64,000 nt of DNA from Neobacillus terrae (lineage in GTDB: Bacteria; Bacillota; Bacilli; Bacillales; Cytobacillaceae), in the NCBI RefSeq assembly GCF_011393025.1, contig NZ_JAAOEO010000006.1:186001-250000 (forward strand), read 5' to 3'. A program made the translations under genes and the position numbers. The notes under the pieces were generated by a model. The model was not told where the DNA came from and searched no databases. It worked only from the letters and a program-made list of their open reading frames with translations. Shown piece after piece: positions 44,979 to 54,258 of the stretch (within the stretch, counting starts at the first letter, position 1; the number at the start of each line of letters is the position of its first letter).

Positions 44979-45115
44979 TTATATTGCCTCCTTTTTGGAT
45001 ATAAGCCTGTTTAACATCTTTTCAGATCGATGCAGAAAGCTATGTTTCTAAAAGGTTTTCCTATTTTGGTTAACTGGTAGAATTTTTATCGATTTTTGGG
45101 GAAAAATATCTAAAT

Positions 45116-45207
45116 TTGACTGGTTATATTGAAAACTTATGATATAATAAATTTACCATTTGCTTTACTGTAATATACAGCCTCGCTCTTTTGAGCGGGG
45201 TTTTTTC
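45116..45207 (+). ncRNA. Candidate small RNA: promoter, short spacer, terminator
   Basis: TTGACT at 45116, 16 nt, then TATGAT at 45138 running into TATAAT, followed about 35 nt later by a terminator (CCTCGCTC/GAGCGGGG with TTTTTT at 45181-45207). No reading frame fits between. A transcript of about 55 nt is predicted. It lies between the divergent backs of two minus-strand genes. Confidence 0.4.
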
Positions 45208-45271
45208 ATTTTAAAATAAATATTGCTAATAAAAAAGTAATTACTTTTTATTTTTACCTTACCTAAAACGG

Positions 45272-45304
45272 AAAAAAACAGGCTCCCGAGAGAGCCTGTT
45301 TTTG
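45272..45304 (-). terminator. Terminator of the cold shock gene
   Basis: AAACAGGCTC and GAGCCTGTTT pair around a 6-nt loop, with TTTTTTT following on the minus strand. Confidence 0.92.
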
Positions 45305-45318
45305 TATGGGAAAAAATA

Positions 45319-45519
45319 TTAGTTTTTGCGAACGTTAGCAGCTTGAGGTCCACGAGCACCTTGCTCGATATCAAAAGATACTTCTTGACCTTCTTCAAGA
45401 GTTTTGAAGCCTTCGCCTGAGATAGCTGAGAAGTGTACGAATACGTCTTCTCCACCTTCGCGCTCGATGAATCCGAATCCTTTTTCTGCATTAAACCATT
45501 TTACTTTACCTGTTTCCAT
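45319..45519 (-). CDS. Cold shock protein
   Basis: 66 residues from the ATG at 45519, with GGGAGG upstream; the ten extra upstream codons are noncoding leader. RNA-binding motifs KGFGFI and VFVHF are present, giving the five-stranded OB fold of CspB/CspD. It acts as an RNA chaperone, destabilising structure at low temperature. The long leader (over 100 nt to the likely promoter) ends in a small hairpin (TGTG/CACA) just before the ribosome site, consistent with post-transcriptional cold control. Confidence 0.96.
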   Translation of the reverse strand: METGKVKWFNAEKGFGFIEREGGEDVFVHFSAISGEGFKTLEEGQEVSFDIEQGARGPQAANVRKN

Positions 45520-45783
45520 TATTGTTGCCTCCCAGTGTGCTGAACACACATTTGTATTACTATTCTTGCTCTTATCGATATCCAGGCGAAAAGCATTTGT
45601 TTTCCTTCCTTATATACCCGAACAAAAATAATTCTCCTTAACAATAACAGAAAAAATTGAAATGTGCAAGAAATCATGCCGAATTTTATAATGAAATGAT
45701 AAAAACTTCAAAAAAAAGCTTTGTTTTCTACGCTTTTTGACGAAAAAACAGCAGAAAAAAATTCCTCCCTGCTATTTTAGCAA

Positions 45784-46620
45784 TCAAATTTTTGTGAAAA
45801 TAATTCCGAGAAGTGCCGAAAATATCCCAACAAGCTGATAAAGCTTTAATTTTTCCTTAAACAGCCAGCATCCAGCAAGGATCACGACAAGACAATTTAA
45901 ACTTACGATAGGAAAAACAATACTTGCCGTTCCTTCATGAAGGGCATAGAAGTAGCAGCTATATCCTACGACACTGACTAGACCTACAAGTGAGCCAATA
46001 TGGGCTTCTGTACGCTGCCATCTTTCTTTTTCATAAATACTTTTAAGCCCCAGATAAATACTGCCTCCACCATACATGCAAATAAGAGTATCTAATGAAC
46101 TTATTTGCAAATACGAGGTTGTTTTCATTAAAATCCCAAGTATCCCAAAAGACATTATGGCAAAAAGGACACGCAACAGCCAAGGTCTATATTCGGTTGC
46201 GTGATTTGAGCCCGGTGAATATTGAATGATCATCGCTGAGCCCAGAATAAATATAATTCCTACCCACTGAAGAAGTGAAATATGTTCATGAAAAATTATA
46301 CCTGCCCCTAGAATGGGAAAAAGAGCATTAGTACCGACTAATGGGGAAGTAAGGCTTGCAGGTCCCTTCTCAAATGCTCTGGACATTTGAATGTTTCCGT
46401 TAGCATTTAATATACCAATAAGGCAACCTAGAAAAATAGCCATCAAATTAAAATGCAACGATCCTACTGTAATCCCATAACCAAGTGTCAGCAAAAAGGC
46501 AACAAAGTAGAAAAAAAACTGAATATGTACTTTTGATAGACCGTGTGCTGTACTCCATTTAAAAATAGTGTTGTTCATTCCGAAACTTAGTGTTGTAACC
46601 AAAGCTGCAGCAATCCACAT
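45784..46620 (-). CDS. EamA/DMT family transporter
   Basis: 278 residues from the ATG at 46620, with AAGGA upstream; an ATG eight codons earlier has too short a spacing. Ten membrane segments in two EamA repeats are visible; typical are QMSRAFEKGPASLTSPLVGT and GTASIVFPIVSLNCLVVILA. Drug/metabolite exporters of this type move amino acids or small metabolites. Substrate unknown. Monocistronic. Confidence 0.87.
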   Translation of the reverse strand: MWIAAALVTTLSFGMNNTIFKWSTAHGLSKVHIQFFFYFVAFLLTLGYGITVGSLHFNLMAIFLGCLIGILNANGNIQMSRAFEKGPASLTSPLVGTNALFPILGAGIIFHEHISLLQWVGIIFILGSAMIIQYSPGSNHATEYRPWLLRVLFAIMSFGILGILMKTTSYLQISSLDTLICMYGGGSIYLGLKSIYEKERWQRTEAHIGSLVGLVSVVGYSCYFYALHEGTASIVFPIVSLNCLVVILAGCWLFKEKLKLYQLVGIFSALLGIIFTKI

Positions 46621-46707
46621 TCTTAATCCTTCTCTCTCAAACATTTTCCCTCTCTCATTTTAAATCCGTATCTGACTATTCTCAATACAAAATTTTGTAT
46701 CCCTATT

Positions 46708-46736
46708 AAAAAAGACGAAAGCTGTTGCTTTCGTCC
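46708..46736 (-). terminator. Terminator of the YuiH-like gene
   Basis: GACGAAAGC and GCTTTCGTC form a 9-bp stem with a 4-nt loop and a T run on the minus strand. Confidence 0.88.
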
Positions 46737-46758
46737 TCATCCTGATAAAACGACCCAA

Positions 46759-47349
46759 TTATCTGAATCGCTCCTCTTTAAAGGGATTGGCGGTCATGGA
46801 ATATCCGAAGTCCTCCCAAAAACCTGCTTCATCTTCCTTCATAAATTGTATACCCGAGACCCATTTGGTTCCTTTCCATAAATAAAAGGTTTCTGGCGGA
46901 ATAAAGCGAAGCGGATATCCATGCTTAGGATCAAGTTCCTGCCAAGCATGTGTTTCATCCTTCCAGCGGAAAACAAACAATGAGTCATCACCCAAGAGTG
47001 GTTTTAGAGGCAGATTTGCAGAATATCCAAATCTGTCCCCGTTATAATAACCAAATATTTTAATGTATTGGACATCTTCGTTCAAATCAACAAGATTTAG
47101 AAGTTCTGATAATCTGATTCCTTCAAACACTGTGCCAGACTTTGACCATGTTGTAACACAATGCATATTAATTGCTGTTGTTGTTTTTGGCAAACTCATG
47201 AACTGATCAAACGAAAGATTTACTTCCTCCTTTACCTCGCCGAAAAGGCGGAAAGTCCAATATGTCTTATTAAAATTAAATACATCACCTTTATGAAGAA
47301 TCGGCCATTTATCGGTTTCAAATTGCCCTGGCGGTAAAATATTGTTCAT
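46759..47349 (-). CDS. Molybdopterin-dependent oxidoreductase, YuiH/sulfite oxidase-like
   Basis: 196 residues from the ATG at 47349, with GGAGG upstream. The oxidoreductase molybdopterin-binding fold is shown by FGEVKEEVNLSFDQFMSLP, the Mo-ligand cysteine in NMHCVTTWSKSGTVFEGI, and GYPLRFIPPETFYLWKGTKW near the end. There is no signal peptide, as in B. subtilis YuiH. Electron partner and substrate unknown. Together with the formate dehydrogenase it means the strain must make molybdenum cofactor. Confidence 0.88.
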   Translation of the reverse strand: MNNILPPGQFETDKWPILHKGDVFNFNKTYWTFRLFGEVKEEVNLSFDQFMSLPKTTTAINMHCVTTWSKSGTVFEGIRLSELLNLVDLNEDVQYIKIFGYYNGDRFGYSANLPLKPLLGDDSLFVFRWKDETHAWQELDPKHGYPLRFIPPETFYLWKGTKWVSGIQFMKEDEAGFWEDFGYSMTANPFKEERFR

Positions 47350-47543
47350 TCGAATTCCTCCTATTCCGTACATATGATCTAAAACTATGATAACGATAGA
47401 GATTACGGGATGCAAGCGCCCCTCATTTTAACCGCTCGGATGGGAAGCATAGAAGATGCAGAACGTTTCGTTTTGTGGTCTATTTAATAATTGTTACAAT
47501 AGATTATATTTTCTTTAGAAAACAACGAAAGAAGATGAAATAA

Positions 47544-48557
47544 ATGTCAGATGCAAACAAAAAACAATTGAGAGATTTAGCATTTTCAGTGCTTGACCTT
47601 TCCCCTATATTAAAAGGCGGAACTGCTGCTGATTCTCTTCGAAACACCCTTGATTTGGCAAGACATGCTGAAGAATGGGGTTACAAACGCTACTGGCTTG
47701 CCGAACACCATAATATGCCCGGTATCGCAAGCTCCGCCACTTCAGTGGTTATCGGCTATGTAGCAGGCGGCACCAGTACAATCAGGGTTGGCTCAGGAGG
47801 AATAATGCTTCCAAATCATGCCCCCTTAGTAATTGCAGAACAGTTTGGAACACTTGAATCTCTTTTCCCAGGGAGAATTGACCTGGGTCTTGGCCGCGCG
47901 CCTGGAACTGACCAGATTACTGCCCATGCTCTAAGACGGGACCGTAGGAGTGACGGAAATGATTTTCCGGAACAGCTCGATGAACTGCGAGCCTACTTTA
48001 ATGCTGAAATAAAAAAAACCGTTCATGCGGTTCCTGGAGAGGGGCTAAATATTCCTATTTGGCTGTTGGGTTCAAGTGGTTTTAGCGCCCAGCTGGCAGG
48101 ACAGCTCGGTCTGCCATTTTCTTTTGCAAGCCATTTTTCTCCTGAAAACACACTTCCGGCCCTTGATTTGTACCGCCGAAGTTTCCAACCTTCTGAGGTA
48201 TTAAGTAAACCTTATGCCATGGTAGGCGTAAATGTGGTGGCAGCGGAGACAGATGAAAAGGCAGTGATGCTTTCGACCTCACTACAGCAGCAATTCCTTA
48301 ATCTTCTTCGGAACAATCCCGGTCCTTTATTACCGGCTGTCAATAATATTGATGACTTTACTAGTGAGTATGAACGTGCCTTGCTAAATCAGCGTCTGGG
48401 TTCTTCTATTATTGGCGGTCCTGAAACAGTTAGAGAAAAACTACAGGCATTTCTTGATAAAACTCAAGCCGATGAGATGATTATTAACTCCCAAATTTAC
48501 GACCATCAAGCTCGTCTTAAGTCTTATCGAATTGTATCGGAACTGAATAATTCATGA
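47544..48557 (+). CDS. LLM-class flavin-dependent oxidoreductase
   Basis: 337 residues, a luciferase-like TIM barrel: [40 protein letters not shown], and [11 protein letters not shown]. The AEHH motif places it in the MsnO8/YceB-type group, which lacks the long insertion of true luciferases. It uses FMNH2 or F420-like reduced flavin; substrate unknown. Two other flavin enzymes lie nearby (50027, 41811) but not in an operon. Confidence 0.88.
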   Translation: MSDANKKQLRDLAFSVLDLSPILKGGTAADSLRNTLDLARHAEEWGYKRYWLAEHHNMPGIASSATSVVIGYVAGGTSTIRVGSGGIMLPNHAPLVIAEQFGTLESLFPGRIDLGLGRAPGTDQITAHALRRDRRSDGNDFPEQLDELRAYFNAEIKKTVHAVPGEGLNIPIWLLGSSGFSAQLAGQLGLPFSFASHFSPENTLPALDLYRRSFQPSEVLSKPYAMVGVNVVAAETDEKAVMLSTSLQQQFLNLLRNNPGPLLPAVNNIDDFTSEYERALLNQRLGSSIIGGPETVREKLQAFLDKTQADEMIINSQIYDHQARLKSYRIVSELNNS

Positions 48558-48567
48558 ATACTTATGC

Positions 48568-48600
48568 AAAAGCAGCGATCCTTACTCGCTGCTTTTTTCT
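48568..48600 (+). terminator. Intrinsic terminator
   Basis: AAAAGCAGCG and CGCTGCTTTT form a 10-bp stem with TTTTTTCTTTT following. Confidence 0.92.
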
Positions 48601-48712
48601 TTTTAATAACTATAATTTGCTAGTTTTTATTATTTATTTAGAATTTTCTTGTCGAAGAATAAAAATACCTGTAAAATTTCCTTAAACAGGCCTGTGAATA
48701 GAGGTGATTTTT

Positions 48713-49972
48713 ATGGAAATAACCACCCACTTTTTAATTAACCTATCTTTCTTAATTGTTTTCCTCTTTTTTTGTTTCGTTTTTCATGAAAAAGGAAGAA
48801 ACTTCCTCAATTCTAAGCTCTCCTTTAATTTTATTTGTTATATAGCATTATGGAGCTCTATGCAGTTTGCTTACCATGCTGATGGAGGTGCAAGGTATGA
48901 TTTAAGAATCATTCCCTTGGTTATTGGAGGACTTTATCTCGGAATTGGCCCCTTAATTGCAGGTGCTGTAATCATTATTCGAGCTTTTTTGGGATTAGAT
49001 TCGGGTTTTTATGAAACAGCAGCTTTTTATATTCCACTTGCTTTTTTCTTTTGGAGGCAGTATCCCCGGTTCTCGGCCATTCGTCCAAAAAAACGGATTA
49101 TTTATGCTGTGACCGTTGGTTTGGTAATAAGTCTTATTACAGTGCTTGGAATGGAATTTATACATACTCGAATTTTTTGGCTGGATGCTTGGTTTGCATT
49201 TTTAACAATACCTGCTCTTGGGATAGGAATCATAGCTTATATGATTGAGTTTGTTAGAAGAAATATCCAAATGAAACACCAATTAATTAAAACAGAAAAG
49301 CTCCAGGCAGTTGAACAAATGGGTGCTGCCATTTCTCACGAGATCAGAAACCCACTTACAGCCGCAACTGGATTTGTACAGCTTCTTCAGGATGATTATC
49401 TACCTAAATATAAACAAAAAGAATATTTAGCACTCGTTAAGGAAGAGTTAATGGCAGCAGAACGAGTCATTCAGGATTATTTAACTTTTGCAAAGCCTTC
49501 TATAACTTCAATGGAGGAATTAAATGTAAAAGCGGAACTCCTGCAAGCCATTAAAATTCTCCAGCCAATGGCGAACCAAAATTCAGTAGAAATAACTACT
49601 GATTTCTCTGCCGTGGGTTTTATTCAGGGAGATCAGCAGAAGTTTCGCCAGTGTTTTGTTAATGTCATTAAAAATGCTATAGAATCCATGCCCTCTGGCG
49701 GTTACCTTAAAATTGGAACCGAATTTTCAAAAAACACCGTTGCAATTGAAATAGCAGATACAGGGGTGGGTATGACCAAGAATCAATTAGAAAAACTTGG
49801 TGAGCCATACTATTCCACTAAAGGTTCAAAGGGCACAGGCCTTGGTATGATGGTTGTTTTTAGTATCGTTCGGGCACTGAATGGATCGATCAAAGTTGAT
49901 AGTGAACTAGGCAAAGGAACCCGCTTTTCCTTCAAGTTTCCTTCCTCAAGAAGTACATATTTAAATAAATAA
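48713..49972 (+). CDS. Sensor histidine kinase, KinB-like
   Basis: 419 residues from the ATG at 48713, with GAGGTGA upstream. Five to six membrane segments (5TMR-LYT type, residues 6-180) are followed by the dimerisation domain with SHEIRNPLTAATGF (phosphorylated His near 209) and the ATPase domain (DTGVGM, GTGLGMMVV). This layout fits B. subtilis KinB, which feeds phosphate into the Spo0F-Spo0A relay, but no kapB or response regulator is beside it. A degraded kinase of the same type lies at 52175. Confidence 0.85.
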   Translation: MEITTHFLINLSFLIVFLFFCFVFHEKGRNFLNSKLSFNFICYIALWSSMQFAYHADGGARYDLRIIPLVIGGLYLGIGPLIAGAVIIIRAFLGLDSGFYETAAFYIPLAFFFWRQYPRFSAIRPKKRIIYAVTVGLVISLITVLGMEFIHTRIFWLDAWFAFLTIPALGIGIIAYMIEFVRRNIQMKHQLIKTEKLQAVEQMGAAISHEIRNPLTAATGFVQLLQDDYLPKYKQKEYLALVKEELMAAERVIQDYLTFAKPSITSMEELNVKAELLQAIKILQPMANQNSVEITTDFSAVGFIQGDQQKFRQCFVNVIKNAIESMPSGGYLKIGTEFSKNTVAIEIADTGVGMTKNQLEKLGEPYYSTKGSKGTGLGMMVVFSIVRALNGSIKVDSELGKGTRFSFKFPSSRSTYLNK

Positions 49973-49976
49973 ATTG

Positions 49977-50018
49977 AAAAGAAGAGATCCGAGTGTAGAG
50001 TTGGTTCCCTTCTTTTTG
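49977..50018 (-). terminator. Bidirectional terminator
   Basis: AAAAGAAG...GA and TC...CTTCTTTT pair around a long loop between the kinase gene and the convergent flavin reductase gene. Confidence 0.65.
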
Positions 50019-50026
50019 CGCCAAGA

Positions 50027-50638
50027 TTATTTAGGACGTTCCAGCGAGAAAATTTCGCCAGTTTTAGCATAATTATTGCCTGCAAGGCGGCTGATTGCGG
50101 AAAGCTTCAGTTCATTAATCCTTCCTTGATCATACAAGTCTTCATTTATATGGTACTGAACCACTCTACCGATAATAAGATCACAAGCAGGCTCTCCATC
50201 TATATCGCCAAGTTCCAATGATTTTTCCAATATACATTCAAAGCGAATTTTCGCTTCCTTCACCCCGGAAACTTTAATCACAGTGCTGTCTATAGGAGTC
50301 AGCCCTGCTGCTGGTATTTCACTTTCATGTGGGGGCAGGCTTGCAGCGGTGACATTAATTTTCTCCACATTTTCTTCATCGGTAATATGGACTACAAATT
50401 CTCCACACTCAAGAATATTTCGTGCTGTATCCTTCCTCTCCCCGGCTTTTCTTTGAACAGAAATAGATATGAGCGGAGGAGTTGAAGATACGATATTAAA
50501 ATAACTAAACGGTGCACCATTGAGTACACCATCATTAGATAGCGAAGTAACAAAAGCAACTGGCCTTGGAATAATACTTCCTGTAAGAAACTTATAATTT
50601 TCTTTATCTGGCAGGCTTTTAGGATCAATCGATAACAT
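50027..50638 (-). CDS. Flavin reductase-like protein
   Basis: 203 residues; ATG at 50638 follows GGAGGG. FMN-binding split-barrel fold of the DIM6/NTAB family: FLTGSIIPRPVAFVTSLSND, APFSYFNIVSSTPPLISISV, DTARNILECGEFVVHI. Such proteins reduce FMN with NAD(P)H or use it as a cofactor. Monocistronic; substrate unknown. Confidence 0.88.
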   Translation of the reverse strand: MLSIDPKSLPDKENYKFLTGSIIPRPVAFVTSLSNDGVLNGAPFSYFNIVSSTPPLISISVQRKAGERKDTARNILECGEFVVHITDEENVEKINVTAASLPPHESEIPAAGLTPIDSTVIKVSGVKEAKIRFECILEKSLELGDIDGEPACDLIIGRVVQYHINEDLYDQGRINELKLSAISRLAGNNYAKTGEIFSLERPK

Positions 50639-50644
50639 GCCCTT

Positions 50645-51110
50645 TCCCTCCTATCGGTTTATTTTCATAAGAATTAGGCGAGCAATAGCGCCTTGATATT
50701 GTAATTTCATCGCCATATTCCATGCGGTTCCGTAGATTCCAGCCTTTTGCATCCAAATTTTTTTATGGTTTTAAGGCAGGGTTTCTTGGATCTACACTTT
50801 AAGAAGCTTGTCATAACAAGTAATTTAGCTTCTTTCAGCAAATTCTCATAGGCTTTCTTCCTATTGCTTTACTCCTGAACATTTCAACGACTGCCATGCT
50901 GAGAAAAGTAGTTTTTCAAAAAAGGCGAATCCGGATAACTCAACATTCAGCCCTTCATTGGCAGCAGCAATTTAACCAATATCACCTTCCCGGCCAGTCC
51001 TCGATGTATATAGCAATTGCAGGCTCGTTAAAAATTCTTCTCCCTCAGCCGTGTATATATATTCATAAAGCATTCCCAAGAAAAGATATATCTTAAACCG
51101 TATCAAACTT
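50645..51110. other. Degenerate region, no intact gene
   Basis: Short open pieces on the minus strand (for example YEYIYTAEGEEFLTSLQLLY) suggest an old gene remnant with several stops. I could not assign it to a family. No promoter or riboswitch is recognised. Confidence 0.4.
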
Positions 51111-51113
51111 ATT

Positions 51114-52043
51114 TTATACAATGTGATTCCTTACTTCAATTTCTGGATTCCTGCCGGGTTGTCTGGATTGAATACTTACAATTAAAACTGCCGCTAAAAT
51201 CATAAATCCTCCTAAGAAAAAAGAGGAATTTAATTTTTCATCCAATAAAAGCCATCCAAGTAAGGTACCTGTAAAAGGCTGGAAAAAGAAAAAGAGTGAT
51301 CCTACTCCCGCATCCATAAGTTCAAGGCCTTTATTCCAAAGGAAAAAAGCCACTGCAGTAGATATTACACCTAAGTATAAGATTCCTAAAATGATATAAG
51401 AAGAATGGAATTCCACTTTACTATTTTGCAATTCAACTGCCATTGCGGGGGTAGTGAATAATAAAGCGAAGAAAATAGACCAGGTAGTAATGTAAAGAGA
51501 TGAATATTTTTGTGCTGCTACTTTTACATAAACGGAAAGCAGAGCCCAAGTCACAGCTGCTCCTACTAAAATTAAACATCCCAAAAGATAATCTCCTATT
51601 TTAACATCCCAGCCAATAATCGTTACGACACCAAGAGAGGCTAATAATAGTGAGATAATTTTCTTTAGGGTAAGACTTTCTTTTAATATGAAACGGGCAA
51701 ATAATACCATAAAAGCAGGAGTTGAGGAGGTTATAATTGCACCTGTGTGGGCATCCGAAAGCTTAGTGCCAATGAATTGCAGGGCTATCGAAACAAAATA
51801 ACCAATAAAACCGAGCCATATCAGTAATAACCATTCCTGTTTGCCCATCCTGGTTTTACTTTTATTTCTTCTGCCTGTTATTTTAAGGAATAAAAATAAA
51901 ACTACAAAGGCTACTAAATAACGAATCCAGATTAAAGTAAAGGGTGGAATATAATCCAGGACATATTTGCTGACTACAAAGGTTCCTCCCCAAATTCCCG
52001 CCGCAAGAGATAAATAAATTCCTCCAAATAATGACTGTTTCAT
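51114..52043 (-). CDS. EamA/DMT family transporter
   Basis: 309 residues; ATG at 52043 follows GGGAGG. Ten membrane segments in two EamA repeats are visible: WGGTFVVSKYVLDYIPPFTL near the start and GALIITSSTPAF-type and FFFQPFTGTLLGWLLL segments later. Its C-terminal tail is charged (RQPGRNPEIEVRNHIV). It belongs to a different subgroup from the transporter at 45784. Substrate unknown. Confidence 0.88.
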   Translation of the reverse strand: MKQSLFGGIYLSLAAGIWGGTFVVSKYVLDYIPPFTLIWIRYLVAFVVLFLFLKITGRRNKSKTRMGKQEWLLLIWLGFIGYFVSIALQFIGTKLSDAHTGAIITSSTPAFMVLFARFILKESLTLKKIISLLLASLGVVTIIGWDVKIGDYLLGCLILVGAAVTWALLSVYVKVAAQKYSSLYITTWSIFFALLFTTPAMAVELQNSKVEFHSSYIILGILYLGVISTAVAFFLWNKGLELMDAGVGSLFFFFQPFTGTLLGWLLLDEKLNSSFFLGGFMILAAVLIVSIQSRQPGRNPEIEVRNHIV

Positions 52044-52174
52044 TCTATTGCCTCCCGAATCAAAGGTATGAAAGCATCACCTTTCTTATGCTTTAGTCCC
52101 CTTATTCCACAGCCTTTAAAGGCACTGCCCTCGGAAAGCTAAGTTTAAAAATGGTCCATTTCCTGGCTGGCTTT

Positions 52175-52350
52175 TCACATCGGGCCTCCATTCATCGAAG
52201 CGATAATACTATATACGATCGTCATGCCAAGACCGGTCCCTTTTTTCCCCTTGTTGAAAAATAAGGTTCACCAAGTCTGCCTATTTACTCCTCAGTCATG
52301 CCTATTCCTGTATCAGTAATCCTGATTTCACCTATGTATAAACCCGCTAT
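52175..52350 (-). pseudogene. Histidine kinase ATPase-domain remnant
   Basis: The minus strand reads GEIRITDTGIGMTEE, stop, IGRLGEPYFSTR, then after a frameshift KGTGLGMTIVYSIIASMNG. These are the G1 and G2 boxes of a histidine kinase like the one at 48713. Everything upstream of the ATP lid is lost or unreadable. Confidence 0.75.
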
Positions 52351-52690
52351 GACAAAAACAGTAATACGTAAATCGATTTGAAATTTACCATCGAAACGAA
52401 CATTAAAAATCATATTAAAAGCAAGTGCTAGTGAATAGGCAAAATCATAAAAGGCAGAATGATACTTTTGTGGAATTTTTTTGTATCAATCCGAAGTTCT
52501 GTACCCAAGGAAAGAACTAAACTAAAATAAAAATCAAATCCACAATGAATGCTTCAAACGTTTCTAGCATTCTCGCATCTCCTTTTTAGAGTTTGCTGGA
52601 TATCACCGTGATAATTGGATTATAACGAAAAAATATGGAAAAGGAAAAAAATATCTCTTGTTGTGTTTTCAAACTAGCCAAAAACAAGTC
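52351..52690. other. Intergenic region, no gene seen
   Basis: Probably decayed upstream sequence of the kinase remnant; no motif is recognised. Confidence 0.4.
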
Positions 52691-52940
52691 AGGAACAAAA
52701 GGCGCAAGCGCCCTGTTCAGATGATGAAAGGCTAAATACGCCACGTCCTGTGGCAACGCCTTTCTGACCCACGTCCTGTGGGCCTCCAACAGGCATAAGA
52801 CGAATCACGTAGTCATCCTCGGAAAAGCTAAAGCTTTTCCTTCGTGCGATGCGGATGCTTCCGAAGCTTTCCTTGTCCTGATTTCTGAAGTGATTTGGCT
52901 TATGACCCCGAGGGGCTGGGCGCTGGAGCTGGATTACAAT
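52690..52940. repeat. Dispersed repeat, composite of families A and B
   Basis: Starts AAAAGGCGCAAGCGCCC and ends GGGCGCTGGAGCTGGATT, the reverse complement of the family B start at 38960. Its core carries CATCCTCGGAAAAGCT and CTTCGTGCGA of family A. CCACGTCCTGTGG hairpins are shared with family B. Confidence 0.7.
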
Positions 52941-52991
52941 AACCTAGTTCGGAGTTTTCCACAAGGTGAAAATCTATAATTTCCTAACCGA

Positions 52992-53017
52992 TAAAAAAAG
53001 AGGTGGTTCCACCTCTT
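52992..53017 (-). terminator. Terminator of the FrnE/OsmC-like pair
   Basis: AGAGGTGG and CCACCTCT pair with a 2-nt loop, with TTTTTTT following on the minus strand. Confidence 0.88.
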
Positions 53018-53020
53018 CTA

Positions 53021-53224
53021 TTACCCACCGGCTTCAATAACAGTATGGTCCAGTGTGGAAGGATATTCAATTTCTGGTTCCACTCCAAAAAACTGCTTGA
53101 CTCCTCCATGTACACCACAAAAGATAGGTTGCTGGAAACCGCTAATATTAGACTGTCGAATTTTATTTGCTGTTTCAACCTGAAAAATCGAAATCTTGGC
53201 TAATTGAATGGGGTTTCTATTCAT
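53021..53224 (-). CDS. OsmC-like protein, shortened
   Basis: 67 residues. CGVHGGVKQFFGVEPEIEYP then STLDHTVIEAGG matches the middle of OsmC-family peroxidase-like proteins, which normally continue for another 70 residues with a redox Cys. Here a TAA follows GG directly and then the terminator, so the C-terminal half is missing. The ribosome site (AAGGAG) is 12 nt from the ATG. It lies 28 nt after the FrnE-like gene, in the same operon. It is probably a truncated gene. Confidence 0.5.
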   Translation of the reverse strand: MNRNPIQLAKISIFQVETANKIRQSNISGFQQPIFCGVHGGVKQFFGVEPEIEYPSTLDHTVIEAGG

Positions 53225-53252
53225 TGTGCATCATCTCTCCTTTTTATTATTT

Positions 53253-53900
53253 TTAACAGCCATCTGGTCCGCAAACCCAGCCTTCAAAATCTATTTTTGG
53301 TTTTTGCTTTGTTATCTCTTCATTTATAATTCTTTCAAGTGTTTCCTTAGGCCTGGCACCCTTGACTATTGTTTCGCCAATATAAAAGGTTGGAACTGCT
53401 TGTATGTCCGCTTCCTCGTATGCATGTTTTAATGCCTTCTGATGTACTTCTCTATACTTTCTTGTTTCTAAAGAGGAACGAAATTCTTCATGATCAAGTC
53501 CCAGCTCTTCCACAATATTGGTTAAAACGTTTATATCTCCAATATTCAGTTCATCCTGAAAGAATGCTGTAAACATACGATGGTTATACTCATTTGCTTT
53601 TCCTTTTTCCTTGGCATACTGGAAACCTTCAAAGGCAAGATGGGTATGCGGCTGTGGAGATACTCTGGGCAATACCATTTTCACACCAAAATGCTCTGCC
53701 ATAGGGTAAACGTAATTTTTCCATGAATTTTGAAGGTAGTCGCCTTCTGGTTTAAGTGTTTCATTTGGATAGGGCCTCAATTCATAAGGCATCCATTCAA
53801 TCTCTACATCTTTATTTTTAATTGCTTCCTCTAGCGGAACCTCCGCTATAAAGCAAAACGGTCAAACATAGTCTGAATATACTTTAATTTTTAATATCAT
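53253..53900 (-). CDS. FrnE/DsbA family oxidoreductase with TGA at the catalytic Cys
   Basis: ATG at 53900 follows GAGGAG at ideal spacing and encodes MILKIKVYSDYV, then TGA (53862-53864), then PFCFIAEVPLEEA and a full, undamaged frame to 53253 (215 codons in total). Family members have SDYVCPFC here, so the TGA sits exactly on the first active-site cysteine. Reading it as selenocysteine would give the UPFC site known from FrnE-like selenoproteins. Alternatively it is a single nonsense change, and translation from an internal ATG (53792) gives an inactive fragment. cis-Pro is kept in QAVPTFYIG. Confidence 0.7.
53823..53855 (-). promoter_or_regulatory. SECIS-like hairpin just after the TGA codon
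   Basis: On the minus strand TGCTT, TA, TAGCGG, loop AGGTT, CCGCTA, GAGG, AAGCA. This gives a 6-bp upper stem, a small internal loop and a 5-bp lower stem. The apical loop starts 19 nt after the TGA and contains GGT, within the usual limits for bacterial SECIS elements. It could be chance pairing within conserved coding sequence. Confidence 0.45.
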
Positions 53901-54029
53901 CTCGATGCTCCTCTGATCTCAAAGTTGTATAATATACTTTTTCCTTTTTTGTTGGTGTTAAAACGGGAAATTGCTGTTTTTCCTAAAATTAGAAATTTAT
54001 TTATTATGGATCACCAAAAAGATTACTAC

Positions 54030-54230
54030 GCTGAAAACGGCACATCCTCGAAAAAGTTTTGTATTTTCTTCATGCATGCAAGGCAAAAGCTGGCAGACCT
54101 GTCCTGTGCCTTTCGCCTGACTAGGACTTCGTGAGAAAAAGCAGATGCTTTTGCTTCATGTGATGATATACTGATGAAGCATTCCTTGTCCTGTACCTCG
54201 TGCGTTCAGAATTTAGGGATTTAAATTCTG
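54030..54230. repeat. Dispersed repeat, family A
   Basis: GGCACATCCTCGAAAAAG, CCTTTCGCCTGACTAGGAC, CCTTGTCCTGTACCTCGTG and AATTTAGGGATTTAAATTC follow the same order as 33428-33630. Confidence 0.7.
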
Positions 54231-54258
54231 AAAAAAAAAGACTAACTCTTAGTCTTTT
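54231..54258 (-). terminator. Terminator of a lost gene
   Basis: AAAAGACTAA and TTAGTCTTTT pair with a 3-nt loop and a T9 tail on the minus strand, directly after the remnant at 54257. Confidence 0.8.

Noticed and set aside
45165..45491. A 108-codon frame on the minus strand over the cold shock gene
   Set aside because: It is in another frame of the clearly real cold shock gene and crosses its terminator.
53925..54134. A 69-codon frame on the plus strand
   Set aside because: It reads through a family A repeat and has no ribosome site.
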